From Dehalococcoidales bacterium (GTDB taxonomy: Bacteria; Chloroflexota; Dehalococcoidia; Dehalococcoidales; UBA2162), in NCBI GenBank assembly GCA_020343555.1, contig CP070800.1:133238-140011 (forward strand): 6,774 nucleotides of DNA, in the 5' to 3' direction. Position numbers and translations under genes: made by a program. Every line of letters begins with the position of its first letter. Position 1 is the first letter of the stretch. Positions 6,633 to 6,774 of this stretch are shown piece after piece. Under the pieces are notes generated by a model. That model worked only from the letters and a program-made list of their open reading frames with translations, was not told where the DNA came from and searched no databases.

Positions 6633-6774
6633 TTACCGCCAGTTGTCGATAAGGTACGGCTGGCCCTGACCGCCGCCGAACCGGTGGCAGGTTTCCTCGT
6701 CACCACCATGGACCAGGATAAGGTTTGCTTTTGGTGAGAAACCGCCTGCCGGTACCATGTAATCGTCATCCAAC
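6633..6774 (-). CDS. C-terminal end of an unrecognised protein (partial, 5' end off window)
   Basis: The last 46 codons of a gene enter from the right edge on the reverse strand and end with TAA at 6635-6633. The frame is supported by the downstream terminator and by a sensible protein composition: a DDDYMVPAGGF segment, a hydrophobic strand LILVHGG, then DEETCHRFGGGQGQPYLIDNWR with a glycine-rich turn and a Trp-Arg end. A second reverse-strand ORF in another frame (6563-6769) has an arginine/threonine-rich, unlikely composition and is not chosen. I do not recognise the family. The Cys-His pair is not a CXXCH haem motif. The strand-glycine pattern could belong to the end of a beta-rich domain, but too little is present to say. 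Confidence 0.6.
   Translation of the reverse strand, partial: LDDDYMVPAGGFSPKANLILVHGGDEETCHRFGGGQGQPYLIDNWR

Noticed and set aside
6550..6669. Plus-strand 39-codon ORF with GGGGTG just before the ATG
   Set aside because: It reads through the terminator hairpin and into the end of the right-edge gene; the spacing is too short and the composition basic and unlikely.
6563..6769. Minus-strand 68-codon ORF at the right edge
   Set aside because: It overlaps in another frame the partial gene ending at 6633 and runs through the terminator hairpin; its composition is typical of a shadow frame.

Overview
The window reads as a piece of bacterial chromosome of moderate base composition. It has Shine-Dalgarno sites, sigma-70-like promoters, intrinsic terminators and a lipoprotein signal peptide. 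No RNA gene, mobile element, CRISPR array or phage gene is visible. The protein sequences do not point to a familiar genus. An uncultured or poorly sampled bacterial phylum is a reasonable guess, but it is only a guess.

Left part (1-940, minus strand): the N-terminal 313 residues of a branched-chain-amino-acid-type ABC transporter substrate-binding lipoprotein; its 3' end lies beyond the left edge. A 313-319 base spacer (941 to about 1259) separates it from a divergent purine locus and holds promoter candidates for both directions.

Centre (1260-6132, plus strand): two de novo purine biosynthesis genes. The first is a PurN-family glycinamide ribonucleotide formyltransferase that is unusually long and has an altered active-site loop. 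The second is a complete single-chain PurL (FGAM synthase with fused glutaminase, 1287 residues). They catalyse consecutive steps: PurN makes FGAR from GAR and 10-formyl-tetrahydrofolate, and PurL converts FGAR to FGAM using ATP and glutamine. They are separated by 130 bases that contain a strong-looking promoter (TTGATT-N17-TATAAT) and a 7-codon ORF whose stop overlaps the purL start as ATGA. So purL may be both co-transcribed with purN and expressed on its own. The PurL resembles animal PFAS in its signature motifs more than the E. coli PurL I can recall. The locus ends at a symmetrical hairpin terminator able to work in both directions (6138-6168).

Right part (6184-6774, minus strand): a 63-codon ORF for a charged, helical, probably coiled-coil protein with a good ribosome binding site, then about 250 bases without a convincing gene, a strong hairpin terminator (6579-6609), and the last 46 codons of an unrecognised protein that enters from the right edge.

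I see no undescribed multi-gene system here. The points most worth following are the animal-type PurL, the enlarged PurN with its changed catalytic loop, and the leader ORF and promoter arrangement between them.
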